Positions 48,344 through 57,085 of a stretch of 64,000 nt of DNA are shown in pieces. Made by a program: the position numbers and the translations under genes. This DNA is from AC-32 sp963728765 (lineage in GTDB: Bacteria; Actinomycetota; Thermoleophilia; Gaiellales; Gaiellaceae), in the NCBI GenBank assembly GCA_963728765.1, contig CAVSKX010000004.1:874333-938332 (forward strand), written 5' to 3'. The notes under the pieces are model-generated. The model was not told the origin of the DNA and searched no databases. It saw only the letters and a list, made by a program, of their open reading frames with translations. How positions within the stretch are numbered: position 1 is the first letter of the stretch; every line of letters starts with the position of its first letter.

Positions 48344-49552
48344 TCAGCCAGAGACCGTCGAGGTCTTGCGCGGCGGGTTGAAGAACGGCAGCTCCACCAC
48401 CGTCGCCGGCGTCCGGCTGCGCCGTGCTTCCACCGTCCACTCGACCTCGATCCTCGTACCGGGCTCGCTCTGAGCCGCGTCGACGGACGCCAGCGCCACC
48501 ATCTTCTTCAGGGTCGGGCTCCACGTCGTGCTCGTCGCCTTGCCGATCTGGCGGCGCCGCGCGTACAGCGGCACGGGCACGCGCGAGGGCGCCGGGTCGA
48601 ACATCGGCGTCAGCCCCTTCGCCCGGTACAGCTCCTCCAGCGGCTCCCAGTCGAGCTCGAGCCCGACGAGCCTCCGCGGCGGCCCGCCCCGCTCCTGCTC
48701 ATCCTCCAGGGCTCGCCGGCCGACGAAATAGGCCCGCTTCTCGAAGTCGACGAAACGGCCGAGGATCCCCAGCTCGAAGGGCGAGAACGACTGCTCCGGG
48801 ATCAGCGCCCGCCGCACCGAGTCGAAGTCGGCCTCGATGAGGATCAGCCCGGCCTCGATTCGCGCGATGTCGAGGGCGAGCATCCCGGCCGGCCTGATGC
48901 CGTAGGGCCGTCCCGCGGCCACGAATGCGTCCCAGACCTCGAGCGCGTGCTCACGCTCCACCCACACCTCGTAGCCGAGGTCGCCGGTGTAGCCCGTCCG
49001 GGAGACGTCGACGGCGACGCTACCCACCTTCGCAGCCCGTCGGCCGAAGTACTTGAGGTCTCCCCACCCCGTCCCGGTGGCCCCTTCGAGCACGTCGCGG
49101 CTCAACGGGCCCTGCACCGCCAGCGCGGCCACCCGTTCGCTCACGTCCTCGATCTCGACGTCGAGCCCGCGGGCGTTCAGGCGGAACCAGCGCAGCGACG
49201 GGTCGGCGGCAGTCCAGCGATACGTCTGCTCGTCCAGGCGGCCGACGGTCCCGTCGTCGACGACGCGGCCGTCTTCGTTGCACCAGGACGTGTAGTAGAC
49301 GCGTCCGACCGCGAGCTTGCTCGCGTCCCGGGTGATCACGCGGTCGACGAGGCGTGTCGCGTCCGGGCCCGAGACGAGGTACTTGTAGAGCGGAGAGACG
49401 TCGATGAGCGCGGCCGCCTCGCGGATGGCGTTGTACTCGATCTCGTGGGAGTCGTGGTACGCGCTCGCGGCGAAGTAGCCGGACCACTCCCGCCACTGCT
49501 GCTTGCGGTTGAGCGGGGCGGCGCGGGGATAGAACGCCGTTCCTACCGACAC
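48344..49552 (-). CDS. GcvT-family folate-dependent aminomethyl/demethyl-transferase (copy 1)
   Basis: The 402-residue protein has the GcvT three-domain fold: folate-binding domain (HEIEYNAIREAAALIDVSPL, then DATRLVDRVITRDASKLAVG), VYYTSWCNEDGRVVDDGTV near the conserved active-site Asp, SRTGYTGDLGYEVWVEREHA, PAGMLALDIARIEAGLILIE, and the C-terminal barrel. Family members move a methyl or methylene group to tetrahydrofolate (glycine cleavage T-protein, DmdA, LigM/DesA). It lacks GcvH/GcvP neighbours, so a glycine-cleavage role is unlikely. It follows copy 2 by seven bases on the same strand. Confidence 0.88.
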   Translation of the reverse strand: MSVGTAFYPRAAPLNRKQQWREWSGYFAASAYHDSHEIEYNAIREAAALIDVSPLYKYLVSGPDATRLVDRVITRDASKLAVGRVYYTSWCNEDGRVVDDGTVGRLDEQTYRWTAADPSLRWFRLNARGLDVEIEDVSERVAALAVQGPLSRDVLEGATGTGWGDLKYFGRRAAKVGSVAVDVSRTGYTGDLGYEVWVEREHALEVWDAFVAAGRPYGIRPAGMLALDIARIEAGLILIEADFDSVRRALIPEQSFSPFELGILGRFVDFEKRAYFVGRRALEDEQERGGPPRRLVGLELDWEPLEELYRAKGLTPMFDPAPSRVPVPLYARRRQIGKATSTTWSPTLKKMVALASVDAAQSEPGTRIEVEWTVEARRSRTPATVVELPFFNPPRKTSTVSG

Positions 49553-49559
49553 GGCAGAG

Positions 49560-50723
49560 CTACGACTTTGGGATCTGCTTCTCGGGGTCGAAGAAGGGCA
49601 GCGGCACGACGGTCGCTTCCCTGGCCCCGTCCGGGGTCTCCACGGTGACCTGCGCCCCCGGCTCGGTGCGCTCGACCGGCAGCCATGCGTACGCGATGTT
49701 CTTCTCCAGCCGCGGCGAGTACACGGCCGAGGTCACGCTTCCGTCCGCACCGTCCGCCGAGACCGGCCACGCCGTCGCGTTCATCTCCAGCCGGTCGCCC
49801 TCGATCTCGACTCCGACGATCTTCTGCGTCACGCCTTCGTCGCGGATCCTCGTAAGTGCGTCCCGGGCGAGGAAGTCGGCGTCGGAGTCCAGGTTCACGA
49901 GCCGGTCGAGCCCCAGCTCGAAGGGGTTGTTCTCGTAGTTCATGTCCGCGCCCCAGTTGAAGATGCCGCCCTCGACCCGGCGGATGTCCACGGGTCCGGT
50001 GGGGCGGATCTCGTACGGGGCCCCCGTCTCCATGATCCGCTCCCACAGATCGTCCCCGCCCGAGGCGTCGAGGAGGTAGATCTCGTAGCCGACCTCGGAG
50101 GTCCACCCGGTGCGGGTGAGGATCAGCGGGATCCCGTCGAGCTCGAGCCGGCGGAAGCGGTAGTACGGAAGCTCGAGGATCTCCTCGCCGAACAGGTCGC
50201 GCACGAGGTCCTTCGACTTCGGCCCCTGGATCTGGAGCGGGTAGGCCTCGGCCATCGACAGCTGGACGTCCATCCCCGCATACGCGGCGAGCCCCTGCGC
50301 ATAGGGCAGGACGTCGCTGTCGGCGAGCGCGAACCAGAACGTGTTCTCGTCCAGCCGCAGCATCACCGGGTCGTTCAGGATCCCGCCGTCCGGAGCCGTG
50401 ATCAGGACGTACTTGCCCTGGCCGACCTCGCACTTGGTGAGGTCGCGGCACGTGAGCAGCTGGGCGAACCGGAAGCCGTCCGGCCCCGTCACCTCCACGT
50501 TGCGCTCGACGGCGACGTCCCAGAGCGTCACGTGGTTCAGCAGGTGCCAGAACTCGGCCTCGAAGTCGTCGAAGTTGATCGGGAAGAGCGTGTGGTTGTA
50601 GACCGTGAAGCCCTTCGGGCCGTAGCGCTGCGTCGCCTCGTAGAACGGGCTGCGCCGAAGCCGCGCTCCCCGCTGCACCGTCGACATGTCGAACGGCCTG
50701 GCCATGGTCGAGACGTCGTTCAT
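49560..50723 (-). CDS. GcvT/DmdA-like folate-dependent demethylase (copy 2)
   Basis: The 387-residue protein is another GcvT-fold enzyme but not a close copy of the downstream one. It has YNHTLFPINFDDFEAEFWHL, TLWDVAVERNVEVTGPDGFR, TAPDGGILNDPVMLRLDENT, FWFALADSDVLPYAQGLA, TRTGWTSEVGYEIYLLDASG and EIRPTGPVDIRRVEGGIFNW. The N-D-P-V-M-L-R-L form and the A-D-S-D box resemble dimethylsulfoniopropionate demethylase DmdA and aromatic O-demethylases more than GcvT. Substrate unknown. ATG 50723 was chosen; later ATGs at 50705 and 50687 are possible. It diverges from the FAD oxidoreductase pair over about 60 bases. Confidence 0.88.
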   Translation of the reverse strand: MNDVSTMARPFDMSTVQRGARLRRSPFYEATQRYGPKGFTVYNHTLFPINFDDFEAEFWHLLNHVTLWDVAVERNVEVTGPDGFRFAQLLTCRDLTKCEVGQGKYVLITAPDGGILNDPVMLRLDENTFWFALADSDVLPYAQGLAAYAGMDVQLSMAEAYPLQIQGPKSKDLVRDLFGEEILELPYYRFRRLELDGIPLILTRTGWTSEVGYEIYLLDASGGDDLWERIMETGAPYEIRPTGPVDIRRVEGGIFNWGADMNYENNPFELGLDRLVNLDSDADFLARDALTRIRDEGVTQKIVGVEIEGDRLEMNATAWPVSADGADGSVTSAVYSPRLEKNIAYAWLPVERTEPGAQVTVETPDGAREATVVPLPFFDPEKQIPKS

Positions 50724-50781
50724 GCGCCGCGGCAACTATAGACCGGTGCTCCTCGCCGTCTCGCCGATAGGGTCGCCGCTG

Positions 50782-52386
50782 GTGGCGACCTCCAACACAT
50801 ACGACGCCGTGGTCATCGGCGGCGGGCACAACGGGCTGGTGGCCGCGGCGTACCTCGCGCGCGCCGGCCTGAAGGTCGTGGTGCTCGAACGCCGTCACGT
50901 CCTCGGCGGCGCGGCGGTGACCGAGGAGGTGTTCCCGGGCTTCCGGTTCAGCGTCGCCTCGTACGTGGTCTCGCTGCTTCGCCCCGAGATCGTCCGCGAG
51001 CTCGAGCTCCCGAAGCACGGCCTCGAGATCCTCCCGCTCGACGGGACGTTCACGCCGCTCGAGGACGACTACCTCTGGCGGGTGAACGACCACGGCACCA
51101 CGGTGCGCGAGCTTCGGCGCTGGTCGCCGAGCGACGCCGAGGCGTACGAGGACTACAGCCGCCTGATGGTCGAGATGGCGCGGTTCATCAAGCCGATTCT
51201 GTCCATGACCCCGCCGGATCCGGGCCGGTTCCATCCCCGCGAATGGCTTCCGGTCGCTCGTCTCGCGCGGGCGTTCAAGGACCTGCCGAGCGAGCAGCAG
51301 GCGGTCTTCGTCCAGCTGATGACGATGAGCGCGGCCGACTTCCTCGACCAGTGGTTCGAGACCGACCCGCTCAAGGCCACGATGAGCGCTTCGGGGATCA
51401 TCGGCACGTTCCAGGGGATCCGCTCGCCCGGGACCGCCTACGTCCTGCTGCACCACTACATGGGCGAGATCGACGGCGTCCTGCGCGCGTGGGGAATCCC
51501 GCGCGGCGGGACGGGCGCGGTCAGCGAGTCGATCGCGGACGCAGCCCGGTCGCTGGGCGCGGAGATCCGGACCGAGGCGGCCGTCGAACAGCTGCTGACC
51601 CGGGGCGAGGAGGTAACCGGCGTCGTCACGTCCACCGGCGAGGAGCTGACCGGGCGCGTGACCCTGTCGAGCCTCGACCCGCGGCAGACGTTCGTCCGGC
51701 TCGTCCCGCCCGGCCAGCTCGACTCGTCGTTCCTCGACGAGGTCGAGCGCTACCGCTACCGGGGCTCCAGCGGGAAGGTGAACCTCGCCCTGGACGGGCT
51801 GCCCGAGTTCGGGTGCCTGCCGGGCGACGGCGAGCACCTGCGGGGCGCGATCAGCTTCAGCCCCGGCATCGACTACATGGAGCTGGCCTACGACGACGCG
51901 AAGTCCGGCCGCTTCAGCCGGCGGCCCTACATCGACATGGTCATCCCGACCCTGGTCGACCCGTCGATGGCGCCGCCGGGGAAGCACGTCATGAGCTGCT
52001 TCGTCCAGTACGCCCCCTACCAGCTGGCCGACGGGGACGAATGGGACGACGCCCGGCGCGACGCGTTCGGGGAGGCGGTGGTCGACACCATCGCGGAACG
52101 GGCGCCGAACATCCGCGAGCTGATCCTGCACAAGCAGGTGCTCACGCCTCGCGACATCGAGGAGCGGTTCGGCCTCTCCGAGGGCAACATCTTCCAGGGC
52201 GAGCTCTCGCTCGAGCAGCTCTTCTTCAACCGCCCCGTCCCGGGCTGGGCGCGCTACCGGACGCCGCTGCGGAACCTCTGGATGTGCGGCTCGGCCACGC
52301 ACCCTGGCGGCGGGATCATGGGGGCTTCCGGACGGCTCGCCGCCCTCCAGGTCGTGCGCTCGCTTCGGGCCGGCAAGGCGGCCTGA
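50782..52386 (+). CDS. PYROXD2-like NAD(P)/FAD-dependent oxidoreductase (copy 1)
   Basis: The 534-residue flavoprotein starts with the Rossmann FAD motif YDAVVIGGGHNGLVAAAYLA and VVVLERRHVLGGAAVTEEVF, and ends with the FAD box LWMCGSATHPGGGIMGASGR. The body follows the phytoene-dehydrogenase/PYROXD2 pattern (RAWGIPRGGTGAVSESIADA, then SLDPRQTFVRLVPPG). The start is GTG 50782. It is the first of two such genes and faces the two folate-dependent demethylases, suggesting one pathway in which amine or ether oxidation accompanies methyl transfer. Confidence 0.88.
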   Translation: MATSNTYDAVVIGGGHNGLVAAAYLARAGLKVVVLERRHVLGGAAVTEEVFPGFRFSVASYVVSLLRPEIVRELELPKHGLEILPLDGTFTPLEDDYLWRVNDHGTTVRELRRWSPSDAEAYEDYSRLMVEMARFIKPILSMTPPDPGRFHPREWLPVARLARAFKDLPSEQQAVFVQLMTMSAADFLDQWFETDPLKATMSASGIIGTFQGIRSPGTAYVLLHHYMGEIDGVLRAWGIPRGGTGAVSESIADAARSLGAEIRTEAAVEQLLTRGEEVTGVVTSTGEELTGRVTLSSLDPRQTFVRLVPPGQLDSSFLDEVERYRYRGSSGKVNLALDGLPEFGCLPGDGEHLRGAISFSPGIDYMELAYDDAKSGRFSRRPYIDMVIPTLVDPSMAPPGKHVMSCFVQYAPYQLADGDEWDDARRDAFGEAVVDTIAERAPNIRELILHKQVLTPRDIEERFGLSEGNIFQGELSLEQLFFNRPVPGWARYRTPLRNLWMCGSATHPGGGIMGASGRLAALQVVRSLRAGKAA

Positions 52387-52392
52387 CGGCGG

Positions 52393-54012
52393 ATGCCGAG
52401 CGAACGCTTCGACGCGGTCATCGTGGGAGCCGGCCACAACGGCCTGGTCACGGCGGGCTACCTCGCCAGGTCGGGCCTGCGGACGCTCGTCCTCGAACGC
52501 CGCGAACGGGCGGGCGGCCTGCTGGCCAGCGAGGAGATCGCGCCGGGAGTGCGGGCGCCTGTCGCTGCCGACGGTGTGGGAGGCCTTCGACCAGACGTCG
52601 TTCGAGACCTCGGGCTGGCGTCGCACGGCTTCCAGGCGATCGAGCCGCAGGCGGTGGCGTTCGCCCCCTCGCAAAACGGCGCGAGCCTCACGTTGTGGCG
52701 CGACCCGGTGCGGACGGCGACGGAGCTCCGCGCAGGGCCGCATCCGCGTGACGCGGAGGCGTTCATCGACTTCGACCGCAGCATTCGCTCGCTCGTCGAG
52801 CTCGTGGCCCGTATCCAGGCGACCGAGCCTCCAGATCTGTCGTCCCCGTCGCTCGCGGACGCGGGCACCGGCTTCACGCTCCTGAACGCCGCGCGCACCC
52901 TCGGCGGGCCGCAGGTCCGCGAGACGCTGCGGGCCCTGCCGATGTCTGTCGCCGACCTCGTCAGCGAGGCTGTCGAGGGTGACGCGCTCCGCGGCGTGCT
53001 CGGCGCCAGGGGCGTTCGCTACTCGGCGATGGGGCCCCGGTCTGCGGGAACGGCGCTGAACTTCCTCTGGGACTCCGCCGCCGGTGGAGGCGCGGCGGGT
53101 CGCACCGTCTTCGCGCGCGGCGGGCCGGAGGCGCTGGCCGAGGCGCTCGTCTCGGCCGCGCGCAGCCACGGCGCAGAGGTTCGCTGCGGCGCCGACGTCT
53201 CGGTCATCCGCACAACGCGAGGCTCGGTCGAGGGAGTCGGCCTCGCGAGCGGCGAGGAGATCGACGCAGGCATCGTCGCCTCGAGCGCCGACCCCAAGCG
53301 GACCCTCCTGCGGCTCCTCGACCCGGCTGAGGTTGGCCCGACGCTGGGCTGGCGGGCCGAGCACATCCGCGCACCCGGCGTGGTGGCGAAGGTGACCCTC
53401 GTGGTGGACGGCCTTCCGGCGATCGGCGGCGTCGACGACGAGCGCCTCCGGGGACGAATCGTCATCGCACCCGGGCTCGACGAGCTCGAGTTGGCCTTCA
53501 ACGACTCGAAGTACGGCCGGATCTCCGAGCACCCGTACCTCGAGGCGACGATCCCCACGCTCTCGGACCCGTCACTCGCCCCCGACGGCACGCACGTGAT
53601 CAGCGTGCTGTTCCAGTACGCGCCACGGGATCTCCGGGATGCGGACTGGCACGACTCGACGCGCGACCAGGTGGCGAACCGAGCCGTCCGGACGCTCGAG
53701 ACCTTCGCCCCGGGCCTCGCTGATCGCTTCGTCGCGCGCCACGTCGTGACGCCGGCGGACCTTGAACGTGACTACGGGCTCAGCGGCGGCCACCCCATGC
53801 ACGGCGAACACGCGCTCGACCAGCTCTTCGCCTGGCGGCCCCTGCTCGGCCACGCGCGCTACCGGCTTGCCGGGATCCAGGGGCTCTACCTGTGCGGCGC
53901 GGGCGCGCACCCAGGCGGCGGAATCACCGGCGGCCCCGGGCGGAACGCGGCCAAGGCGATGCTGGCTGACAGCAGGCGGGCTCGACGCCGCGTGCCAAGA
54001 CGTTCGAACTAG
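52393..54012 (+). CDS. PYROXD2-like NAD(P)/FAD-dependent oxidoreductase (copy 2)
   Basis: The 539-residue protein is a diverged paralogue of the preceding enzyme: FDAVIVGAGHNGLVTAGYLA, VLERRERAGGLLASEEIAPG, FARGGPEALAEALVSAARSH, SADPKRTLLRLLDPAEVGPT and LYLCGAGAHPGGGITGGPGR align at equal spacing. Both keep the FAD motifs, so they may form a heterodimer or act in sequence. It begins six bases after the first copy. Its stop lies in a large hairpin shared with the convergent gene. Confidence 0.87.
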   Translation: MPSERFDAVIVGAGHNGLVTAGYLARSGLRTLVLERRERAGGLLASEEIAPGVRAPVAADGVGGLRPDVVRDLGLASHGFQAIEPQAVAFAPSQNGASLTLWRDPVRTATELRAGPHPRDAEAFIDFDRSIRSLVELVARIQATEPPDLSSPSLADAGTGFTLLNAARTLGGPQVRETLRALPMSVADLVSEAVEGDALRGVLGARGVRYSAMGPRSAGTALNFLWDSAAGGGAAGRTVFARGGPEALAEALVSAARSHGAEVRCGADVSVIRTTRGSVEGVGLASGEEIDAGIVASSADPKRTLLRLLDPAEVGPTLGWRAEHIRAPGVVAKVTLVVDGLPAIGGVDDERLRGRIVIAPGLDELELAFNDSKYGRISEHPYLEATIPTLSDPSLAPDGTHVISVLFQYAPRDLRDADWHDSTRDQVANRAVRTLETFAPGLADRFVARHVVTPADLERDYGLSGGHPMHGEHALDQLFAWRPLLGHARYRLAGIQGLYLCGAGAHPGGGITGGPGRNAAKAMLADSRRARRRVPRRSN

Positions 54013-54073
54013 GAGGGCTTGACGAAACACCGTCAATGCTCTCGGGAGCAGCGTTCCCGCCAAACCCTCCTAG
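54009..54073. terminator. Convergent terminator with nested hairpins
   Basis: CTAGGAGGG (54009-54017) pairs with CCCTCCTAG (54065-54073) at the outer edges and contains the stop codons of both convergent genes. Inside are two further perfect hairpins: TTGACG-aaacac-CGTCAA (54019-54036) and GCTC-tcgg-GAGC (54038-54049). It would terminate transcription from both sides. Confidence 0.65.
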
Positions 54074-54858
54074 GCCGGCGGAGGTTCCTCAGCCGGCGTC
54101 TCAGGCGGCTCGGCCGGCGGCGTGGTGTCCGGCCCGCGGCTCTCGCCAGCAGGCGCCGTCGGCGCAGGCGGTGGCCGTGGTCTCCGCGCGGCCAGGAGAA
54201 CCAACCCGGCGCTTCCCCCGGTGACGAGCACGCCGCCGATGAGCGTCCCGATGGCGACCCAGAGCAACCACGACAGCTTCGCGCCCAGGTCGACGTCCGC
54301 AGCGACGCCGCGCGAGCCGTCGGCATTCATGAGGACGACCGACCAGTCGCCCTCGCGCACCTTCCAGGTCAGCGTCTGCTGCCCGACCCCGGAGGCGGAG
54401 GCCGCCCAGAAGGTCTGGTCCGTCGGAGGCTCCTGTGGCGCATTTCCCGAGACCGAGAGGTAGGTGGCCCGGAAAGGATCGAAGTCGATGTCCTGGACGT
54501 TCGCGTGTGCGACGTCTCCGAGGTACCTGGAGACATCCGCCTGCGGCCCGATGCCGACGAAGAGGTTCTGGTCACTCGGGCTCTCGCCGCGGATCCGGAT
54601 CTTGCCGAACCAGCTCTCGTTCAAGACCCAGCCTTCTCCGTTGGTATCGACCTCGAGCCGCGAGCGCGTCAGCGCGTAGGTCGGCGTCGCAAACCGCTCC
54701 GTCGGCGTCGTCAGGTACCCGTCGTCTCGCTGCGTGCGGTCGGCCCAGAGCAGGAAGCCTCCGCCTGCCAGCAGGGCGAGCCCGAACAGGACTCCGATGC
54801 TGCCGAGGACGATCAGGATGACGCGACCGGCACTCACTGGGACTTGAGGTTGACCCAT
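54070..54858 (-). CDS. Two-helix membrane protein with large external domain, proline-rich tail
   Basis: The 262-residue protein has a first helix (about 10-40: VILIVLGSIGVLFGLALLAG), an external beta-rich domain (about 45-195: GYLTTPTERFATPTYALTRS, GWVLNESWFGKIRIRGESPS, DWSVVLMNADGSRGVAADVD), a second helix (about 200-228) and a proline/alanine tail ending PEEPPPA-like. The pattern of 'E-L-x-V-x-T-x-G-x-G-W' and 'V-V-M-N-A-D-G-S' is shared by a family of actinobacterial membrane proteins of unknown role. I start at ATG 54858 (MGQPQVPVSAG); a start at 54897 would overlap the neighbouring gene's promoter. Confidence 0.75.
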   Translation of the reverse strand: MGQPQVPVSAGRVILIVLGSIGVLFGLALLAGGGFLLWADRTQRDDGYLTTPTERFATPTYALTRSRLEVDTNGEGWVLNESWFGKIRIRGESPSDQNLFVGIGPQADVSRYLGDVAHANVQDIDFDPFRATYLSVSGNAPQEPPTDQTFWAASASGVGQQTLTWKVREGDWSVVLMNADGSRGVAADVDLGAKLSWLLWVAIGTLIGGVLVTGGSAGLVLLAARRPRPPPAPTAPAGESRGPDTTPPAEPPETPAEEPPPA

Positions 54859-54889
54859 GGGCAGTAGAAACGTCAAGCGACCGTAGGCT

Positions 54890-55633
54890 GTGGCCATCGA
54901 CGACGTTCTCTACGACGAGATCGGCCGTGGCTACGCGGAGACGCGTCGAGCCGACCCGAGGATCGCGCAGGTTATTCGAGCGCGGCTTGGCGATGCCGCA
55001 TCGGTGGTGAACATCGGCGCCGGATCCGGCTCGTACGAGCCGACCGACCTGCAAGTCGTGCCGGTCGAGCCGTCGGAGACGATGATCCGCCAGCGACCGG
55101 GCTCGCTTCCGCGGGCGCTCCTCGGCACCGCGGAGGACCTGCCGCTTCCGGCGAAGAGCGTCGACGCGGCGCTCGCGGTGCTGAGCGCTCACCACTGGCG
55201 TGATCGCTCGGCCGCATTCGCGGAGATCCGCCGAGTGGCACGCGAGCGCGCCGTGTTCTTCACGCACGACCCCGAGGCCGGCTTCGGCTGGCTCGGCGAC
55301 TACTTTCCCGGACTGGCCGGCGAGAACCGGTATCCAGCGTTGGCCGAGTTCGCTCCGCTCGGCCGCGTCACCGTCGATCCCGTGCCGGTTCCCGCGGACT
55401 GCACGGACGGGTTCACCGCCGCGTACTGGCGACGACCCGACGCCTATCTCGACGAGGCCGTGCGGGCCAACATGTCGACCTTCGCGCTGCTCGACCAGCG
55501 GGTCGTCGCCGACGGCGTCGCCCGGCTGGCCCGCGATCTCGCCGATCGCTCCTGGGACCGGCGCTACGCGTCGCTTCTTGCCCTGCCTGAGCTCGACGTC
55601 GGCTATCGCCTCGTGGTCGCGGAGCTGTCTTAG
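54890..55633 (+). CDS. SAM-dependent methyltransferase
   Basis: This 247-residue protein has a class I methyltransferase core of the UbiE/Methyltransf_11 type: motif I in SVVNIGAGSGSYEPTDLQVV (about 37-56), an acidic motif II in VEPSETMIRQRPGS, and motif IV region AEDLPLPAKSVDAALAVLSA with HHWRDRSAAFAEIRRVARE. The substrate is unknown. GTG start. Its stop overlaps the PIN-domain gene's stop on the other strand by four bases. Confidence 0.85.
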   Translation: MAIDDVLYDEIGRGYAETRRADPRIAQVIRARLGDAASVVNIGAGSGSYEPTDLQVVPVEPSETMIRQRPGSLPRALLGTAEDLPLPAKSVDAALAVLSAHHWRDRSAAFAEIRRVARERAVFFTHDPEAGFGWLGDYFPGLAGENRYPALAEFAPLGRVTVDPVPVPADCTDGFTAAYWRRPDAYLDEAVRANMSTFALLDQRVVADGVARLARDLADRSWDRRYASLLALPELDVGYRLVVAELS

Positions 55634-56031
55634 GCGCCGCGCAGCGCGTCGACCGACGCCGTCTCGACGAGATCGGAGACCGCCCGCGCGAGCTCGCCGT
55701 CCGAGGTGACGAAAACGTCCGCCTGGAGCTGCGTCAGCGCCACGAACTCGGCGACGTATGTGGTCTCCCACCCCAGCTGGTCCGCGACCCGCCAGGCGGT
55801 CCGCTGGAGCACCTTGTCGCCGAGAAAGCGAACCTTCAGCGAGTTGATCCTGGTCACCCGCTCGAGCCCCTCGGCGGCCGAGATCTCACCCCGCCGGGCC
55901 GCCTCATAGAGCGCCGACAGCGCCTGCGAGCGAACAAGCGTCGGCGCGACGAGCCGGTGCCCCGCGGCGACCTCGACTTCGCCGGCGGCGATCCGAAGCA
56001 GCGTCTCGCAGTCGACGACGAACCGCGTCAC
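55630..56031 (-). CDS. PIN-domain protein, probable RNase, without a visible antitoxin
   Basis: The 133 residues match the PIN fold: FVVDCETLLRI (first acid), SQALSALYEAARRGEISAAE (second acid), YVAEFVALTQLQADVFVTSD then GELARAV (third and fourth acids). PIN proteins are Mg2+-dependent endoribonucleases, often toxins. No small antitoxin gene lies on either side, since the upstream 40 bases are intergenic and the next gene is opposite. So it may be an orphan or have a housekeeping role. Confidence 0.8.
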   Translation of the reverse strand: MTRFVVDCETLLRIAAGEVEVAAGHRLVAPTLVRSQALSALYEAARRGEISAAEGLERVTRINSLKVRFLGDKVLQRTAWRVADQLGWETTYVAEFVALTQLQADVFVTSDGELARAVSDLVETASVDALRGA

Positions 56032-56071
56032 GCCCGGACGCTACAGGCGTGTAGGCTCGCCGCGAGGTTCG

Positions 56072-57085
56072 GTGAACTCGCGACTCAGGCTCACGCGGAA
56101 GCAGATCCTGGCGTTCCGACGACGGGTCGGTGGGCTCGAAACGCGACTGCCGAAGGGCTCGAAGTCGCTGCGGCTGGCGGCCTGGGCCGGCTTGCAGGAC
56201 AGCATGCCGCGAGCCGCGCTGCTCTCGTTGCACGCACGAGTCGAAGGGGTCGAGCCCTCGAGCTGGGAGGATCCCTCGCTCGCCCAGCTGTGGGGCCCTC
56301 GCCACCAGGTCTACGTGGTTGCGAAGCGCGACTTCGCGCTGTTTTCTCTAGGGAGGCTCCCGGACGCCGCCAAGGGCCGCGAGCGGGCCGAGCGCATGGC
56401 CGAGCTCCTGCACGCCGGGCTCGACGGCGCTCGCATGACCGACCGAGAGGTCGGGCGCAAGATGGGCATCGGCAACGCAATGAGGTATGGGGCGACGACC
56501 GGCACGATCGCCATCCGCTGGGGCGGAGCGCGGGCGCCGGTCGTCTGGACCGTCCCCGCGCCCGACATCGCCCCGGCCGATGCGTGCCGCGAGCTCGCGC
56601 GACGCTACCTCCGCATCTTCGGGCCGACCACGGCTGACGGGTTCGGCCGCTGGGCAGGGATCTCGCGGCGCGCGGCGGCTGATGCCTTCGCCGCGCTCGA
56701 AGGATCGCTCCTGCCGGTCCGGTCGCCGCTCGGAGACGAGTGGCTGCTCGTAGACGACGAGCCCGAGCTGCACGCCGCCGAGCCAGCCGCCCCCGCACGC
56801 CTGCTGCCGAGCGGCGATGCGTACTTCCTGCTGCACGGAGCCGACCGGGAGCTACTCGTCCCCCGGCTGGATCAGCGGGAGCAGCTCTGGACGTCCCGCG
56901 TCTGGCCGGGCGCGCTCCTCGTCGACGGGGAGATCCGCGGAACCTGGAGGCGGGCGCAGCACACCGTGCGGATCGACGCCTGGGGACGACTCTCGCGTGC
57001 GCAGCGCGACGCGGTCGACGCCGAGGCCGGCAACATGCCCCTTCCGAGCCTCGACCGACCGATCGACGTGGTCTGGAATCCATGA
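56072..57085 (+). CDS. Winged-helix DNA-binding protein, HTH_42 family
   Basis: The 337 residues match PF06224: LTRKQILAFRRRVGGLETRL, VEGVEPSSWEDPSLAQLWGP, RHQVYVVAKRDFALFSLGRL and the C-terminal RVWPGALLVDGEIRGTWRRA with W-G-R-L-S-R. Related YcaQ proteins are DNA glycosylases for crosslinks, but the Q-x-Q/E catalytic residues are not identifiable here, so only DNA binding is suggested. The start is GTG 56072. It ends in an ATGA overlap with the FGE gene. Confidence 0.85.
   Translation: MNSRLRLTRKQILAFRRRVGGLETRLPKGSKSLRLAAWAGLQDSMPRAALLSLHARVEGVEPSSWEDPSLAQLWGPRHQVYVVAKRDFALFSLGRLPDAAKGRERAERMAELLHAGLDGARMTDREVGRKMGIGNAMRYGATTGTIAIRWGGARAPVVWTVPAPDIAPADACRELARRYLRIFGPTTADGFGRWAGISRRAAADAFAALEGSLLPVRSPLGDEWLLVDDEPELHAAEPAAPARLLPSGDAYFLLHGADRELLVPRLDQREQLWTSRVWPGALLVDGEIRGTWRRAQHTVRIDAWGRLSRAQRDAVDAEAGNMPLPSLDRPIDVVWNP

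Noticed and set aside
49543..53532. Single open frame of 1329 codons on the minus strand
   Set aside because: It is a shadow: it runs antisense to two well-supported flavoprotein genes and in another frame over a GcvT gene, with arginine- and proline-rich composition and no motif.
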